Assembly: GCA_015680905.1 (NCBI GenBank)
Contig: CM027383.1
Location: forward strand, 88,817,001 to 88,881,000
Source of the DNA: Coptis chinensis
Taxonomy: Eukaryota; Streptophyta; Magnoliopsida; Ranunculales; Ranunculaceae
DNA length: 64,000 nt
Reading direction: 5' to 3'
Positions 1-11,049 of the stretch are shown one piece after another (position 1 is the first letter of the stretch; the number at the start of each line of letters is the position of its first letter). The notes under the pieces are model-generated. The model was not told the DNA's origin. It was given only the letters and a program-made list of their open reading frames with translations, and ran no database searches. Both the position numbers and the translations under genes were made by a program.

Positions 1-2
1 TG

Positions 3-1031
3 GTGCGTAAGAACCAAGATGAAATTGATAAATTCACAAAAGAGAAAGCTGACCTGACCAAGGAACTCCTCGTTTCTAAACAAATGATTAAAAGATTGGA
101 GAGTGATAATGACATTATGGAGAGTCAAGCCAATGAAATTGCTCAGGTCAAAGCTTTCGAGAAAAAGCTTAGGAAGACCAGATATAAGAACAAGAGTCTT
201 GAAGAAGACCTCGAATTTACTAAGTTCGAACACCAGGAGGTCCTTAAAGTAAAAAACAATCTGATTGAATGAGCTGCCCATTTCGATGGCCTTCGCGAGG
301 CATGGCAAGCTGACCGAAGTCGTCTGAATGGTGAGATTGCTACATTGAATAATTTAAAGATGCATTATGAGGACAAAGCCACAACCTTGCAAGGAGAAAT
401 GAACCCTCTAAAGTTCGAACTATTCGAAGCTTGTAAAAAGGCAGCATTGGCAGAATTGGAGCTAACCCACTCTCGGTTGGTGAATACAGAGTTAGGAGAA
501 TCACTAAACAAAGCTAATGCGGAGCTTGAGCTGTTGAGAGCTCGACTTTCCTCATCCTCTAATTCTGTGACTGCCCTAGTGCCGATTCCCGAAGCTTTTG
601 AAGGGAGTGCGAAGGAGATAACCGAATTTTACACCGAACTAGTTGATGTAGTCAATACCGAACCATACAAGAATGGCATCTCTTCCGCCTGTCGCGTGTT
701 TGACATTCCTGAATCAGAATACGATAAGCGGTATGATGAAAAACTCAAAAAAGTTTGGGCATCCGGAACCGTCTCTCCTGATGATGACGTCTTGTATCCC
801 GACCTAGAGGTTGATGTTGACGTACTTCAGGTGAAGATGGAGAATGATCTAGCCTTGCAAAAGTATCAACATGGGTCGGAAGTGGAAGGTTCAAAAGGGG
901 AAGGTCCGGAAGAGGAACATGGTGTTGATGCATATGGAGAGGAGGAATTGGCAGAGGGATCAGGAACTGTAGTGCCAACCTTGGCAACACTCGCATCAAC
1001 TCCCGAAGGATTAGCTCCTGAAGACACGTGA
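3..1031 (+). pseudogene. Antisense additional ORF (aORF) of the Tat-lineage element, coiled-coil protein, one internal stop
   Basis: Two open stretches (3-272 and 345-1031) share one frame and are separated only by a TGA at 270-272; the bases between them read through sensibly, so this is a single ORF with one nonsense mutation, already open at the left window edge. The product is rich in Lys, Glu, Leu and heptad-like spacing (long coiled coil), followed by an acidic, Gly/Glu-rich C-terminal tail. It lies on the opposite strand to the polyprotein and downstream of integrase, the known position of antisense aORFs in Retand-type elements. Function of such aORFs is unknown. It could be mistaken for a host coiled-coil gene; position argues against that. 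Confidence 0.75.
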
Positions 1032-1595
1032 TTAGTTCCCTGTAATTCCTTAAAATGCCATTTGAGTTGTAATCAGCTTATCTATCATTAATAGACCTTT
1101 GATTAGCTATACTTGAGTGTTTATTTTTAAGTCAAATTTTGCTAAATTCGTTGAAAAATAATCAATTATCTAATGCCCCAAGTTTATATGGGACAATAAA
1201 GAAAGATTATGTAGGAAAGTAGGGTATACCCCCGTATCTATTCCTGTGAAGACCGTAATGTTGGAAAAACTAATGCATAAATCAACACTTATAGACATAA
1301 GGCATTAGAACTGCGCTTAGCTAGATAAAATCCAAGCTAAGTGTAAACTTTCTTAAGCACACACATGGAACAACATATGAGATCTTTCACTCATTATCCA
1401 AAGAAAGCTTTCTTAAGGTTCTAATACAAGTTTGGCCAACATGTGGGATCTTGCACCCAACATCCAAAAAGTATCTCAGTATAAAAATAATAAAAGAAAC
1501 AACACTCTGAAAAGAGAAAGATAATTTCTATTAAAAATACTTGCAGAAATTCGCAATGTTCCATGGGTAACACTCTAAAAAAGAGAAAATAACTA
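1032..1595. other. Spacer between aORF and integrase of the Tat element
   Basis: AT-rich, no coding stretch or RNA gene recognised. It separates the stop of the antisense ORF from the integrase stop and is probably the 3' untranslated part of the element for both strands. Confidence 0.5.
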
Positions 1596-2936
1596 CTATT
1601 GAAAATACTTGCGCAAGTTTGCAGTATTCCAAGGTTTAACAAAAACTTCACCATCCATGGATTTAAGATAGTAACTACCATTGCCAACTATCCTATCGAC
1701 GATATACGGACCTTCCCAATTAGCTCCTAACTTCTTAGGCGCGGGGTCCATACGGATGACCAAATCCCCTTCCTTGAAAGATCGAGGTCGTACCCTTTTA
1801 TCAAAAGACATTTTCAGTTGGTGCTGATAAGATGCCAGCCGTAAGGTTGCAGATTCTCTTTTTTCATCCAACAAGTCTAATTCTCGACAAAGAATTTCTT
1901 CATTGTCGAGGGTGAGTACTAAATCTAACTTCTGGGTAGTGACCCTCATCTCAGTAGGAAGGACAGCTTCGGTACCATAAGTGAAAGTGAAAGGTGATTC
2001 GCCAGTCGAACGTCGAGGAGTTGTTCGGTAAGCCCAAAGTACTTTAGGCAACTCCTTAACCCACAATCTACTTCTCTCCACGAGATTCCATTTCAAATTA
2101 TCCAAAATAACGCGGTTAGAAGCTTCCGCCTGACCGTTACCTTGAGGATATCCAGGAGAAGAGAAAAGTTGCACAATGCCCCAATCTCGACAAAAAGCTT
2201 GTGTTTTGGTGCCCTGGAATTGTGTCCTATTATCCGAAAGGATGACGTTAGGTAATCCGAACCTGCAAATGATATTGTTCCAGATGAATTTCGTGACATC
2301 AACTTTCCTGATATTCGCTAAAGGAACTGCCTCTATCCACTTAGTAAAATAATCTATTGCAACTAAAAGGAACTTCATGTTGCCAGGAGCTATAGGTAGA
2401 GGACCAACAATGTCCATTCCCTATTGAGCAAATGGCCACAGAGATGCCAGAGGATGGAGCTCTTCGACTGTAACATGGATGTAGTTAGCATGTCTCTGGC
2501 AAGCATCACACCTCCGAACATAAGGGTCTACATCTTTAAGCATATAAGGCCAAAAGTACCCCTGTTGGAGTATCTTGAGTACCAAAGATCTGCCCCCAGC
2601 ATGATTTCCACATTCGCCCGAGTGTATCTCTTCAAGTAGAGTATGAGCCCCGACATGAGTAACACAACGCAGGTGAGGTCCTAAGTAAGACTTCTTGTAC
2701 AAGTTGTCACCAACAAGTAAATAACATCCCATTTTGGCTAACAACTTCTGTGCTTCTGTCTTCTCTACCGGAAGAGTGCCATCTAATAGATAAGAACGAT
2801 ACGGATCCATCCAGGTCCCCACTGGAGCTTGCAAAATTGGAGCCACAAGACAAACTAATTCTCTTCCAATACTAGGCGCTGACTGATATCCGACGGGAAT
2901 TGAACAAGCTTCGATATCCCCAAGTAAAGAAGCTAA
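1596..2936 (-). pseudogene. Integrase (H2C2 zinc finger plus DDE core), one internal stop
   Basis: Retroviral-type integrase that would insert the element's cDNA. An H2C2 zinc-binding segment (HSGECGNH ... CDACQRH) lies at about 2490-2640. It is followed by the rve core with all three acidic residues visible: MDIVGP, LSDNRTQF (usually SDNGTQF) and GQAEASNR. The C-terminal part ends PWNTANLRKYFQ, typical of Tat elements. A TAG at 2421-2423 sits where the family has Trp (PFAQ-stop-GMDIVGP), so it looks like TGG to TAG; the frame is the same on both sides. Otherwise this is the best preserved part of the polyprotein. Confidence 0.9.
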
Positions 2937-3303
2937 GTAGGAAAGTGAATCGGCATGCCTGTTGTCTAGCCTAGGCAAATTTATGAAATTTAGATCTTCA
3001 AAATGAGAAGTAAGAGATCTAACCAACTCCAAATATTGAGCCATACGAGGGTCTCGAGCTTCGTAACCACCCTCAATCTATTGTACAACTAATTGAGAGT
3101 CACTGAATACTGTGAGATGTCGTACTCCTAAGTTTAGTGCCATAGACAAGCCCGCTAGCATAGCTTCGTACTCAGTTTCGTTGTTAGATGCCTTGAACCC
3201 CAAATGCACTGATTTTTCTAACTTAGTGTTATCTGGAGTCAAGAGTACCGCACCAATACCTGCTCCTTGGTCATTGGAAGATCCATCTACGTACGAACAA
3301 CTT
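2937..3303 (-). pseudogene. Second (archaeal-like) RNase H domain, one internal stop
   Basis: Translation shows YVDGSSNDQGAGIGAV, NNETEYEAMLAGL and FSDSQLVVQ in order, the D-E-D pattern of the extra RNase H found in Tat elements, then LDNRHADSLSYLASL, matching the usual last catalytic segment. A TAG at 3078-3080 interrupts it just after FSDSQLVVQ; the frame resumes unchanged. The domain lies between the ordinary RNase H and integrase, which is the diagnostic place for the lineage. Confidence 0.85.
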
Positions 3304-3840
3304 TCAACCTGGGATATGACTCCAAGGTCGAACTTGACTATGAGGAAGTGAGTTAGGTTCGTCTAACTCCATGAAAGCAGGAGGTGACTTTTCCGAATCT
3401 GCTACCATTGCCGAGGTTGAGGTATCTAGAGGAAAATCGATCAGGAACTCAGCCAAAGCTTGCCCCTTCTCAGAAATTCTCGGCACATAAATAATGTCAA
3501 ATTCCCCTAATTGAATGGACCATTTCAAGAGACGTCCGGCCCTATCTGGTCTTGCCAAAACCGACTTCAAAGGATACTCAGTGATGACTCTGATGGTGTG
3601 AGCTTGGAAGTATGGTCGTAGCTTCTTAGCAGCAAAGATTAGAGCTAGAGCTATTCTCTCAATCTTTGGATATCGTGTTTCGGCATCTAGGAGGGATCTA
3701 CTAACAAAGTAGACAGGCTTTTCAATATTCCTCTCATCAATTCGTACTAATATGGTGTTGATGCCATGCTCGGAAGAGGCCAAGTATAACCCTAAAACGT
3801 CTCCTTGCTTCGGTGTGAGGGGAGGACAAATAATTTTTTA
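3304..3840 (-). pseudogene. Ty3/gypsy RNase H domain
   Basis: Contains RPVYFVSR-like (here KPVYFVSRSLLDAETRYPKIE), FAAKKLRPYFQAH and the GRLLKWSIQLGEFDI segments of the reverse-transcriptase-linked RNase H. It degrades the RNA strand of the RNA/DNA hybrid. The start of the domain (the LGLYLASSEHG region) is in a different frame from the preceding RT tail near 3780-3840, so one or two indels lie there. Confidence 0.85.
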
Positions 3841-3859
3841 GGTCCTTAAAAGCCATCTC

Positions 3860-4860
3860 ACATTCGTCGGTCCAATCAAAGCGTATATTCTTCCTTAGTA
3901 ACTTGTACATAACCTGACACTTATCCGAACTTCTACTAATGAACCTGTTAAGTGGGACAAGACGCCAAACCTACCGTTGTACTCTTTCGGAGACCTTGGA
4001 GAAGGCATATCAAGAATAGCTTTGATCTGGTCTGAGTTAGCTTCAATTCCACGTTTAGTAACCAAATGTCCTAAGAATTTCCCAGAGGTAACACCAAAGG
4101 TACATTTAGCCGGGTTAAGTTTCATACGATGCTTCCTCAGGATCTGGAAAGACGCACGAAGGTGTGCAAGATGATCAGACTTTTGTTTACTTTTGATCAG
4201 AAGGTCGTCGACATAGACTTCGACAAAATCACTAATATGATCTTTGAACATCGTTGTGACCAAGCGTTGGTACGTTGCCCTGCATTTTTTAAACCAAAAG
4301 GCATAACCCAATAATAATAGGTTCCCTGTGCCATGATGAAAGTAGTATGCTCTTGATCAGGAGGGTACATGAGTATCTGGTTGTAACCCGAAAATCCGTC
4401 ATAGAAAGAGAAAATCTCATGTCCTGCAGTGGCATCGACCAACGTGTCAATACGAGGAAGAGGAAAACAATCCTTCTTATAGTGCTTGTTCACATCCGTA
4501 TAATTAACACACGTACGCCAATTCCCATTCTTTTTCTTGACAGCGACAACGTTAGAGATCCAAGTGGAGTATGTGATCTTTCGTATGTACTTGGCCTTAA
4601 GCAATTTATCCACCTCTTTGTTGATAGCCTTAGTACGTTCGGGACCCATCTTTCTGAGTTTCTGCTTAACTGGCACGATGTTCGGATCCAAATTGAGCTT
4701 ATGGCAGGTTATGGAGGGATTAATTCTAGGCATATCCTCATAACTCCAAGCAAATACATCTCGGAATTCTTGTAAGAAACTTATCAACTCTTCTCTAGCC
4801 TTCGGGTCCAACATGGTGCCAATTGAGACAAGTCGTGGTTCGGAACCATCTACTATATGT
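3860..4860 (-). pseudogene. Reverse transcriptase, frameshifted before the YVDD motif
   Basis: RT palm motifs are visible in two frames. The first frame (4197-4814) has KKKNGNWRTCVNYTDVN, FSGYNQI and VMPFGLKNAG. The second (3895-4311) has EVYVDDLLIKSK and GKFLGH. The frame change at about 4240-4310 falls between the PFGLKN and YVDD motifs, so a functional enzyme cannot be made. Another frame change separates it from the protease C-terminal extension around 4820-4860, and a third follows the GHLVTKRGIE region. Confidence 0.9.
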
Positions 4861-5099
4861 CTACTTCGTCAACTGTTTCCAATGTTGGTGGAGTCCTCCT
4901 CTCGTCCGGCCCTATAGAATCTAATAGAATTACATCCAAATGTGCCAACACTATGTCTTGAGAGGGAGACTCATTCTGTAATTGCTATTTGGCGGGTATC
5001 AAACCTGCCCCCAGTGTTATTGGAGCAGTTCCGGAACCATTTTTTAAAAGAGCTGCGTAGCATCGCTTGGAAGCTTGTTGATCTCCTTTGATCACCACG

Positions 5100-5650
5100 A
5101 TATTGCCTTTGTGAGGGAACTTTAAGGCTTGATGATAAGTACTTGGAACCACTTTCAAGCGATGAAGCCAACTCCTACCAAGAATAGCATTATATTGCGT
5201 AACTCCCCTGACAATTGTGAAGTTGACATTCAGAGCACCGTCGGCCGCCAGCTTTGATCGTCAATTCAATCTCTCCTATCATCGGCCATGTCACCATTAA
5301 ATCCATACAAAGAAGATTTCCGCGGACGGTTCCGTTTCTAGAATCGGCATTTGTTTGAAAGCATGATAGTAAAGTATATCTGCAGAACTCCCAGGGTCGA
5401 TGAGGATCCTATGCATATCACACCCAGTAACTTCTAAAGACAGAACCAATGCATCCGAGTGTGGAAAGAAAACCCCTTTAGCGTCGTCATCAATGAAAAC
5501 GACTATGGAGTTGGATTCTTTGGTCGGTTTGGAAGTGAGATTGTTAATGATGCGCAAATGCTTTGCCTGTCTTTCCTGGTACCTTTGCCCTCTACTCAAC
5601 TCATCAAATGGGTGTTTGGAATTGCCCCCAGCGATCGTGTGAATCACTAC
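5100..5650 (-). pseudogene. Retroviral-type aspartic protease, with altered active-site triad and frameshift pair
   Basis: The segment RILIDPGSSADILYYHAF is the protease active-site region, normally D-(S/T)-G-SSADIL; here the second position is Pro (DPG). The family landmark QYNAILGRSWLH, then VPSTYHQALKFP, is present at about 5130-5200 in the same frame as the active site. Between about 5240 and 5320 the sensible reading moves to another frame and back, so two compensating indels are likely. The enzyme would mature the polyprotein; this copy is not expected to work. Confidence 0.8.
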
Positions 5651-5749
5651 CTTATCCGTTCTTGTCTTTACATTGTGTACATTGGTGTCAGGAATTGCGG
5701 CAGTATTCTGAGTTAGAGTACCCTTATATTCATCTAGTAAACCTCGGTC

Positions 5750-7531
5750 TACGAGATCCTAAATCCCATGTTTAAGAGACCTACAATTCTTAGTTCCATG
5801 ACCAGCCTATTTAAGGAACTTACAATACACGTTAGTATTCCTAGCTCTAATAGCGCCGGGCTTCATCTTTGGAGGGTTCTTTAACATGTTTTTATTCTTG
5901 ATGGCGTTAAAGATGTCCTCATAAAGGTGAGTTAAAGTGGTAAAGTCTCTATCCAGCGGGGGTAGTTGCTCACTTCCTGACGTGTCACCAATCTTCTGCC
6001 TTTTAGACTTATCTTGATAGGAATTCCTGTCGACCGACTTGTGCTCTGACTGTGGTTCCTCGGACTTCCTATCATCATAATGACTAGCAGAGCTCCTACC
6101 AACAGGAGCGAAGGTGACATTGGTTATCACTATTTTATGAGAAGATTCCCTATCCAATTGGTCTTCTTCCAGTTCCGCATACTTATCGATCCGAGCCTGT
6201 AACTCTGTCATGTTCGTAGGCTTCTTTTTCTTCAAGGACATGTATAGACTAGAAGTGGGATCTAATCCTTTTCTAAAGGCCACAATGGAGAGGGTCTCAT
6301 CGACATTGTCAACATGCAATTGAACCTCGTTAAATCTTTTGGTGAAATCTCTAATACGCTCATCCATCCGGATCTTCATGTCAAATAGTGCATCAGCGGT
6401 TTTAATGTAGGGTCGGTTACAACTTAATTTCGCAATAAAATTGATGGATAACACCTTAAACTCATGAATTCTGCCCCTGGGCAGCTTCGTGTACCAAATG
6501 AGTGCCGAGTCTGTCAAACTTGAAGCAAAATACCGGCACAAATAATGATCTTTCTTAGAAAGACCCACCATTGCTTGACGATAACTGAGCACATGAGAGA
6601 CCGGATCTCCTTAACTTTGCCATTAAATTTAGAGAATTTCGGTGGTTTATAATCATGGGGGGATGTATCCACTCATAACATGTCGTGAAAAAGGAGTTCC
6701 AATGTCTCCCTCGATTGCTGACTGAACAACTGACTCATCCATCTTGGTTGGTTTCGAACCTTGTAGTTCCTCCAGTATTTGCGCCTTAAGCTGTGCAAGA
6801 GTAGTCAGTTCATGAATTGGAGTTCTCTCGTTGTTGTACCTTAGACCTGGACTCTCGTAGTTCTCATCTCGATGATAACGTGGTTCAGGTTTCCAAGGTT
6901 GGGTGGAGGAGTTTGCAAAACTGGATCGGGGAACTGAGGGATTCCAAGGTAATGAAGATTCCCTTGGAACTAAAAGTCTTCTTCATACCGAGGGTGGCCT
7001 TGATAGTTGTGGATTCCTGGCAAACACATTCGGACGTCCATCCCTCGTACCTCGAGAACTTAAATACCAAGAGAAGTCCATTCCGTGTGAACTCGAGTGT
7101 CGGGTTAGATCCAATTCCAGATTATAATCCGAATCTGGTTGGTCACTATGATACCCACTGAAGTAAGGGATATAAGGCGTAGGGACGTAGCCCTCACCAT
7201 GGTCGAGACTTGGTGGCCGGAACTACCCCCTCGAGTTTCCATCAGTAGGCAACACCTTTGGAGGTGAACGACCCTCCTTCGTGCGGTAGTAGTCTTGGAA
7301 GAAACGCAAACGAGCCTCCTATCGACCACGTTCGGCCATCACAATATCCATAACGACTTGGTTAGTTATGGCAGATTGGGGAGTATCGTTGTTGGGCTCA
7401 TCTTCTACATGTCCTTCCCCAAAACGTTGAGCTCCGCTACATTTAGATTGTCTTTGAGCAGTAACATGTGGGTTATTGATCTCATTATTCCCCTCATTAT
7501 CTTGATTTGCATTGGCTCTTGTAGTAACCAT
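5750..7531 (-). pseudogene. Gag, degenerate
   Basis: An ATG at 7531 opens MVTTRANANQ, a start typical of plant Ty3/gypsy gag. The retrotransposon gag core is clear at 5807-6592 (HYLCRYFASSLTDSALIWYTKLP ... RFNEVQLHVDN ... FRKGLDP), followed by a Lys-rich linker and the start of a zinc-knuckle-like segment (YCKFLK-stop-AGHGTKNC). A TAG at about 5804-5806 breaks that knuckle. A one-base indel near 6610, at the KFSKFNG/DPVSHVLSYR junction, and a stop at about 7319-7321 break the N-terminal half. Gag would form the virus-like particle. Confidence 0.85.
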
Positions 7532-7662
7532 GATTTTGAATCAAAGTGAAGAAAAGAAGATTTTTTTTTAAGAACAAAAAACCCAAGAAAAATTGGTGGA
7601 TAGGATAACCTAGAACTGAAAAAAAAAAAATCGACCAAGAAATCAAATCAATTCTGTATGGT

Positions 7663-7680
7663 TTCCCACAGACGGCGCCA
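7663..7680 (-). other. Primer-binding site of the Tat element
   Basis: On the minus strand the LTR end (..CACACA) is followed by AT and then TGGCGCCGTCTGTGGGAA. The first nine bases fit the 3' end of tRNA-Asp; the rest diverges, but this exact kind of sequence is usual directly after the 5' LTR in Tat elements. Confidence 0.75.
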
Positions 7681-7862
7681 ATTGTGTGATGATTTTTCCT
7701 AATCTAGAAATACAAATTTTTTGTTGATGATCAAAGAACAGTGAGAAGTATTGGATCAAGAAGAAGAAGAGATGTAGAAGATGATGAGTTGAATCACGTT
7801 CTTTAATGGCTGCCTATGTATCTTGTCAATAGGAATCAAACTCAAAGCGTAGTTCAACTATT

Positions 7863-7871
7863 CTATTTATA
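7863..7871 (-). promoter_or_regulatory. TATA box of the Tat 5' LTR
   Basis: Minus-strand TATAAATAG inside the LTR, about 180 bp before the primer site; transcription would start roughly 25-35 bp further left. Confidence 0.6.
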
Positions 7872-8034
7872 AGAATAGATGAAGTTTCCCAATTAGTGTT
7901 TAACTAGGAGACCGTCTCTTGTTAAGTCTCATCTTGACTCTTCTAGAAGCCTTATGTTTCCCAAGTCAAATAGGTCTCATTTATAGATTTAAACAATAGA
8001 AAAACATGTTTAGGTTCGGAGTAGTAGTTAGAGC

Positions 8035-8226
8035 TCTGAGCCTAGTAGTTGAGTTCCAGATTTGGAGCATAGTTAGGAGTTGGTTATATGAACCTACTAC
8101 TCCAACTAGTTCCAAAGCCCACGAACCTGGTCTGAACCTAGTAGTTGAGTTCCGGATTTGGAGTTCATAGTTAGGAATTGGTTATACGAACCTACTACTC
8201 CAACTAGTTCCAAAGCCCACGAACCT
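8035..8226. repeat. 96-bp tandem duplication inside the LTR U3
   Basis: Two copies (8035-8130 and 8131-8226), each running from TCTGA(G/A)CCTAGTAG to CCCACGAACCT, with few differences. They lie upstream of the TATA box on the minus strand, the place of U3 enhancer repeats in many LTRs. Confidence 0.8.
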
Positions 8227-8366
8227 CCTTTTCTTGTCTCACTTCCGAACCTAGGAAGTGTCTTACTTTCGAACCTAGGAAGTAAGAAGATTTGGACTTA
8301 AGGTACGTTCTGGTACTTTCTACCCACACTGAGACCATATCCGAGCCTTAAGAAGATGCTGCCACA

Positions 8367-8859
8367 TGATATATATCTATTTGCTAAAATATACACACAC
8401 AGTAACCATCCAAAATTTGCAATTGCAAATAATAATCATAGTCCCATAGACAATTTGATAATAGAAAGCTTCACCATCTATCAAGTTCTCCGAAGACACA
8501 AACACATGAATAAGTTCTAGTTGTATACGATCTTATATGATATCCTAACCAAACTTGCTAAATTTTGTTTTTTTGTTTTTTTTTTTACTTTTTCAGTATT
8601 GAATAATGATGGAAGTATATTGACTCCTCTTGGTGAGGTTTAAGAGAACTTGGTAATATGGAGAATAATGATGGAAGTATATTGACTTTTCTTGGTGAGG
8701 AATAAAAGAACTTGGTAATAGGGAGAAGCTTTCCTTTCTAGTTTGAGATAGCGCAAGGTTTTTCCTAAATTTTTGTAATTAGTTTTAGTGTTGTGAAAAT
8801 ATGGGAGTCTCTGTGAATACACTAAAAAATAGAGCCAAGATGGTATATATATATATATA
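8367..8859. repeat. Intergenic DNA with a 62-bp tandem duplication (8601-8724)
   Basis: No gene is recognised. Two 62-bp copies start GAATAATGATGGAAG (8601-8662 and 8663-8724). The last part (about 8760-8855, ending AATAGAGCCAAGA then an AT run) resembles 21290-21390. Confidence 0.7.
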
Positions 8860-10712
8860 CTAGCTTTCGAACCCGTCCTACGAACGGGTGTCGTTATATT
8901 AAATTATTCTAAAATATATTAGCAACTATTCATAGCTATAAGATATGGACTTATATTAATCACTTGTTCAAATTTCTTGCACCACTCTCTATAAAAAGAA
9001 AGCACCAAATCTTGGTAAAACGCATCGATTTATTTTCGTTGTTATGTTTAATAATAGAAGTTTGATTGAAATTTTGTGAGAATGCCCAATGTGGTGAAGA
9101 TGATATTGAAGCTACTTAAATAGCAAAGCATTTCCAATCATAATAAAATAATTATAATAAATATTACTTAAAATGCAAAACTATACTTGTCGAGATTTTA
9201 TATTCTCTCTATATATAATACAACTATATTTCGAGGTTAGTTCAATGCATATACATAAAGTTTCCGATTTTACGTTAATTATTTTTTTAGGCTAGTTCAA
9301 TATAGTTGGATCTAGTTTTCAATTTCCCATTAATTATTCTTTGAGGTTAATTCAATATAGTTGTATCAAGTTTCTAATTTTCCGTTAATTATTCTTTGAG
9401 GTTAGTTCAGTGCAGTTGCACCAAGTTTACAATTTCCCATTAGTTATTCATTAAGTTTAATTCAGTACAGTTTCATCTAGTTTTCAATGTTTCGTTAATT
9501 ACTCTTTGAGATTAGTTAATTGTATTTGCATCAAGGTTCCAATTTCCCGTTAATTACTCGGTTAGTTTAATACATCTGCATCCAGTTTCTTATTTCTCGT
9601 TATATATTTTTCGAGGTTAGTTCATATCTAGCTTCGAATTTCTGGTTATTTATGCTTTGAGGGTAGTTCGATGTAGTTATATCCGGTTTTCAATTTCCAG
9701 TTAACTATTCTTTGAGGTTATTTCAATGCATTTGTATCCAGTTTCTTATTTTCCATTAAATATTCATTAAGGATATTGCATCCAATTTCTGATTTCCCGG
9801 CCTGTTAGTTAATCTATGATTTTAGTTTAATACAGTTGCATCCAATTTTCAATTTTCCGTTAATTATTTTTTGAGATTAGTTCAATGCAGTTGCATCTAA
9901 TTTCCGATTTTCCGTTAATTGTTTTTCGAGGTTAGTTTAATGCATTTGCAACAAGTTTTCGATTTCTCGTTAATTATTTTTTGAGGTTTGTTCAATGCAG
10001 TTGCATCAAATTTATGATTTCCCGTTAATTATTCATTAAGGTTAGTTCAGTGCAGTTACATCCATTTTTTGATGTTTCTATATTCGTTAATTAGTCTTTA
10101 AATTAGTTTATTGCATTTGCATCCAGTTTCCAATTTCTCATTATTAACTCTTTGAGATTAGTTCAATACATCTGTATCTAGTTTATGATTTCTGATTATT
10201 TATGCTTTGAGGTTAGTTCGATTTAATTTCATCCGGTTTCTGATTTCCTGTTAACTATTCTTTGAGGTTATTTCAATGTATTTGCATCTAGTTTCTGATT
10301 TTCCGTCAATTATTCTATGAGGTTAGTTCAATGCAGTTGCATTTGGTTTTTGATTTTATGTTAATTATATTTTGAGGTTAGTTCAATGCATTTGCATCCA
10401 GTTTCTGATTCACCGTTAATTATTATTTGAGGTTTGTTTGATGTATTTTTGCATACCATTTCTGATTTCCCGTTAAATATTTTCTAAGGATTTGCATCCA
10501 ATTTCTAATTTCCCGTTAGTTATTCTTTAACGTTAGTTTAATGCAGTTGCATCCAGTTTCCGATTTCTAGTTAATTACTTTTTGAGTTTAGTTTATTGCA
10601 TTTGCATAAAGTTTCCGATTTTCCGTTAATTACTCTCTGAGCTCAGTTCAATGTATTTGAATCCAGTTTTCGATTTCCTTTTAATTATCCAATGTGGTGT
10701 GTATGTAATACC
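8860..10712 (-). mobile_element. Helitron-like element, 3' end and body (copy 1)
   Basis: Read on minus, the sequence ends with a GC-rich hairpin (ACCCGT, 7-nt loop, ACGGGT; 8871-8889), 7 nt, then CTAG (8860-8863) followed by T: the canonical plant Helitron 3' terminus. Most of the body is a 55-bp minisatellite. No Rep/helicase ORF is seen, so it is non-autonomous. It is interrupted at 10712 by a solo LTR and probably resumes at 19332-19499. The 5' TC end was not found. Confidence 0.65.
9220..10690. repeat. Minisatellite array, ~55-bp unit, about 26 degenerate copies
   Basis: The unit reads roughly TTTGAGGTTAGTTCAATGCA then (G/T)TTGCATCCAGTTTC, then TGATTTCCCGTTAATTATTC. Copies vary by many substitutions and small indels, so the array is old. 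Homologous units recur at 19860-20740. Confidence 0.85.
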
Positions 10713-11049
10713 TGATAGGGTTATATACTAAAAACATTACTTTTGTATCAACTCTAATTCTTTATATTTTGAATGAGAATCATATGGGTAAATGTTATGC
10801 ATATTATATATGTTATATATTAGTTATGCATGTGTCTAATACTTTATGTTGTAGATGATATGGTGTGGACACACAGAAGATCATATCATCAGTACTTTAT
10901 AAAGTATAAATATACAACAGCATAACAACATTTTTGTGACACTGGGTTTTTTTTCAATAGTGACACCAAATTGGCGTCAGGAATGTTGTGACACCATTTT
11001 GGCGTCACTAAAGTACAAAAACCGTCACCAATAATTTGATAATTATTTC

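Larger units (their letters stand above)
1..8366 (-). mobile_element. Ty3/gypsy retrotransposon, Tat lineage (Retand-like), degenerate, 3' LTR outside window
   Basis: Read on the minus strand the order is 5' LTR, primer site, gag, aspartic protease, reverse transcriptase, RNase H, a second RNase H, integrase, which is the Ty3/gypsy order. The extra RNase H between the ordinary one and integrase, and an antisense ORF beyond integrase, are known hallmarks of the plant Tat lineage (Retand/Ogre relatives). The polyprotein is broken by at least four in-frame stops and several frameshifts, so the copy is dead. The 3' LTR and polypurine tract are not seen and should lie left of position 1. Lineage placement is inference from domain order. 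Confidence 0.9.
7683..8366 (-). repeat. 5' LTR of the Tat element
   Basis: Bounded on the minus strand by TGTGGCAGC at the right and ATCACACA directly before the primer site at the left, about 684 bp. It holds a good TATA box and an internal 96-bp tandem duplication. The outer boundary at 8366 is inferred from the TG/CA rule because the partner LTR is not in the window. Confidence 0.7.

Noticed and set aside
3..1031. Coiled-coil ORF as an ordinary host gene
   Set aside because: Its place directly beyond integrase on the opposite strand fits the antisense aORF of Tat elements, and it has an internal stop.
4347..4775. Long + strand open frame opposite the reverse transcriptase
   Set aside because: It is the complement of clear RT motifs on minus; the + translation shows no family.
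5400..5775. Overlapping + strand frames opposite the protease/gag junction
   Set aside because: Shadows of the minus-strand polyprotein.
9220..10690. Regularly spaced repeats resembling a CRISPR array
   Set aside because: Units are contiguous and about 55 bp with no unique spacers; this is plant nuclear DNA and the array lies in a Helitron-like element.
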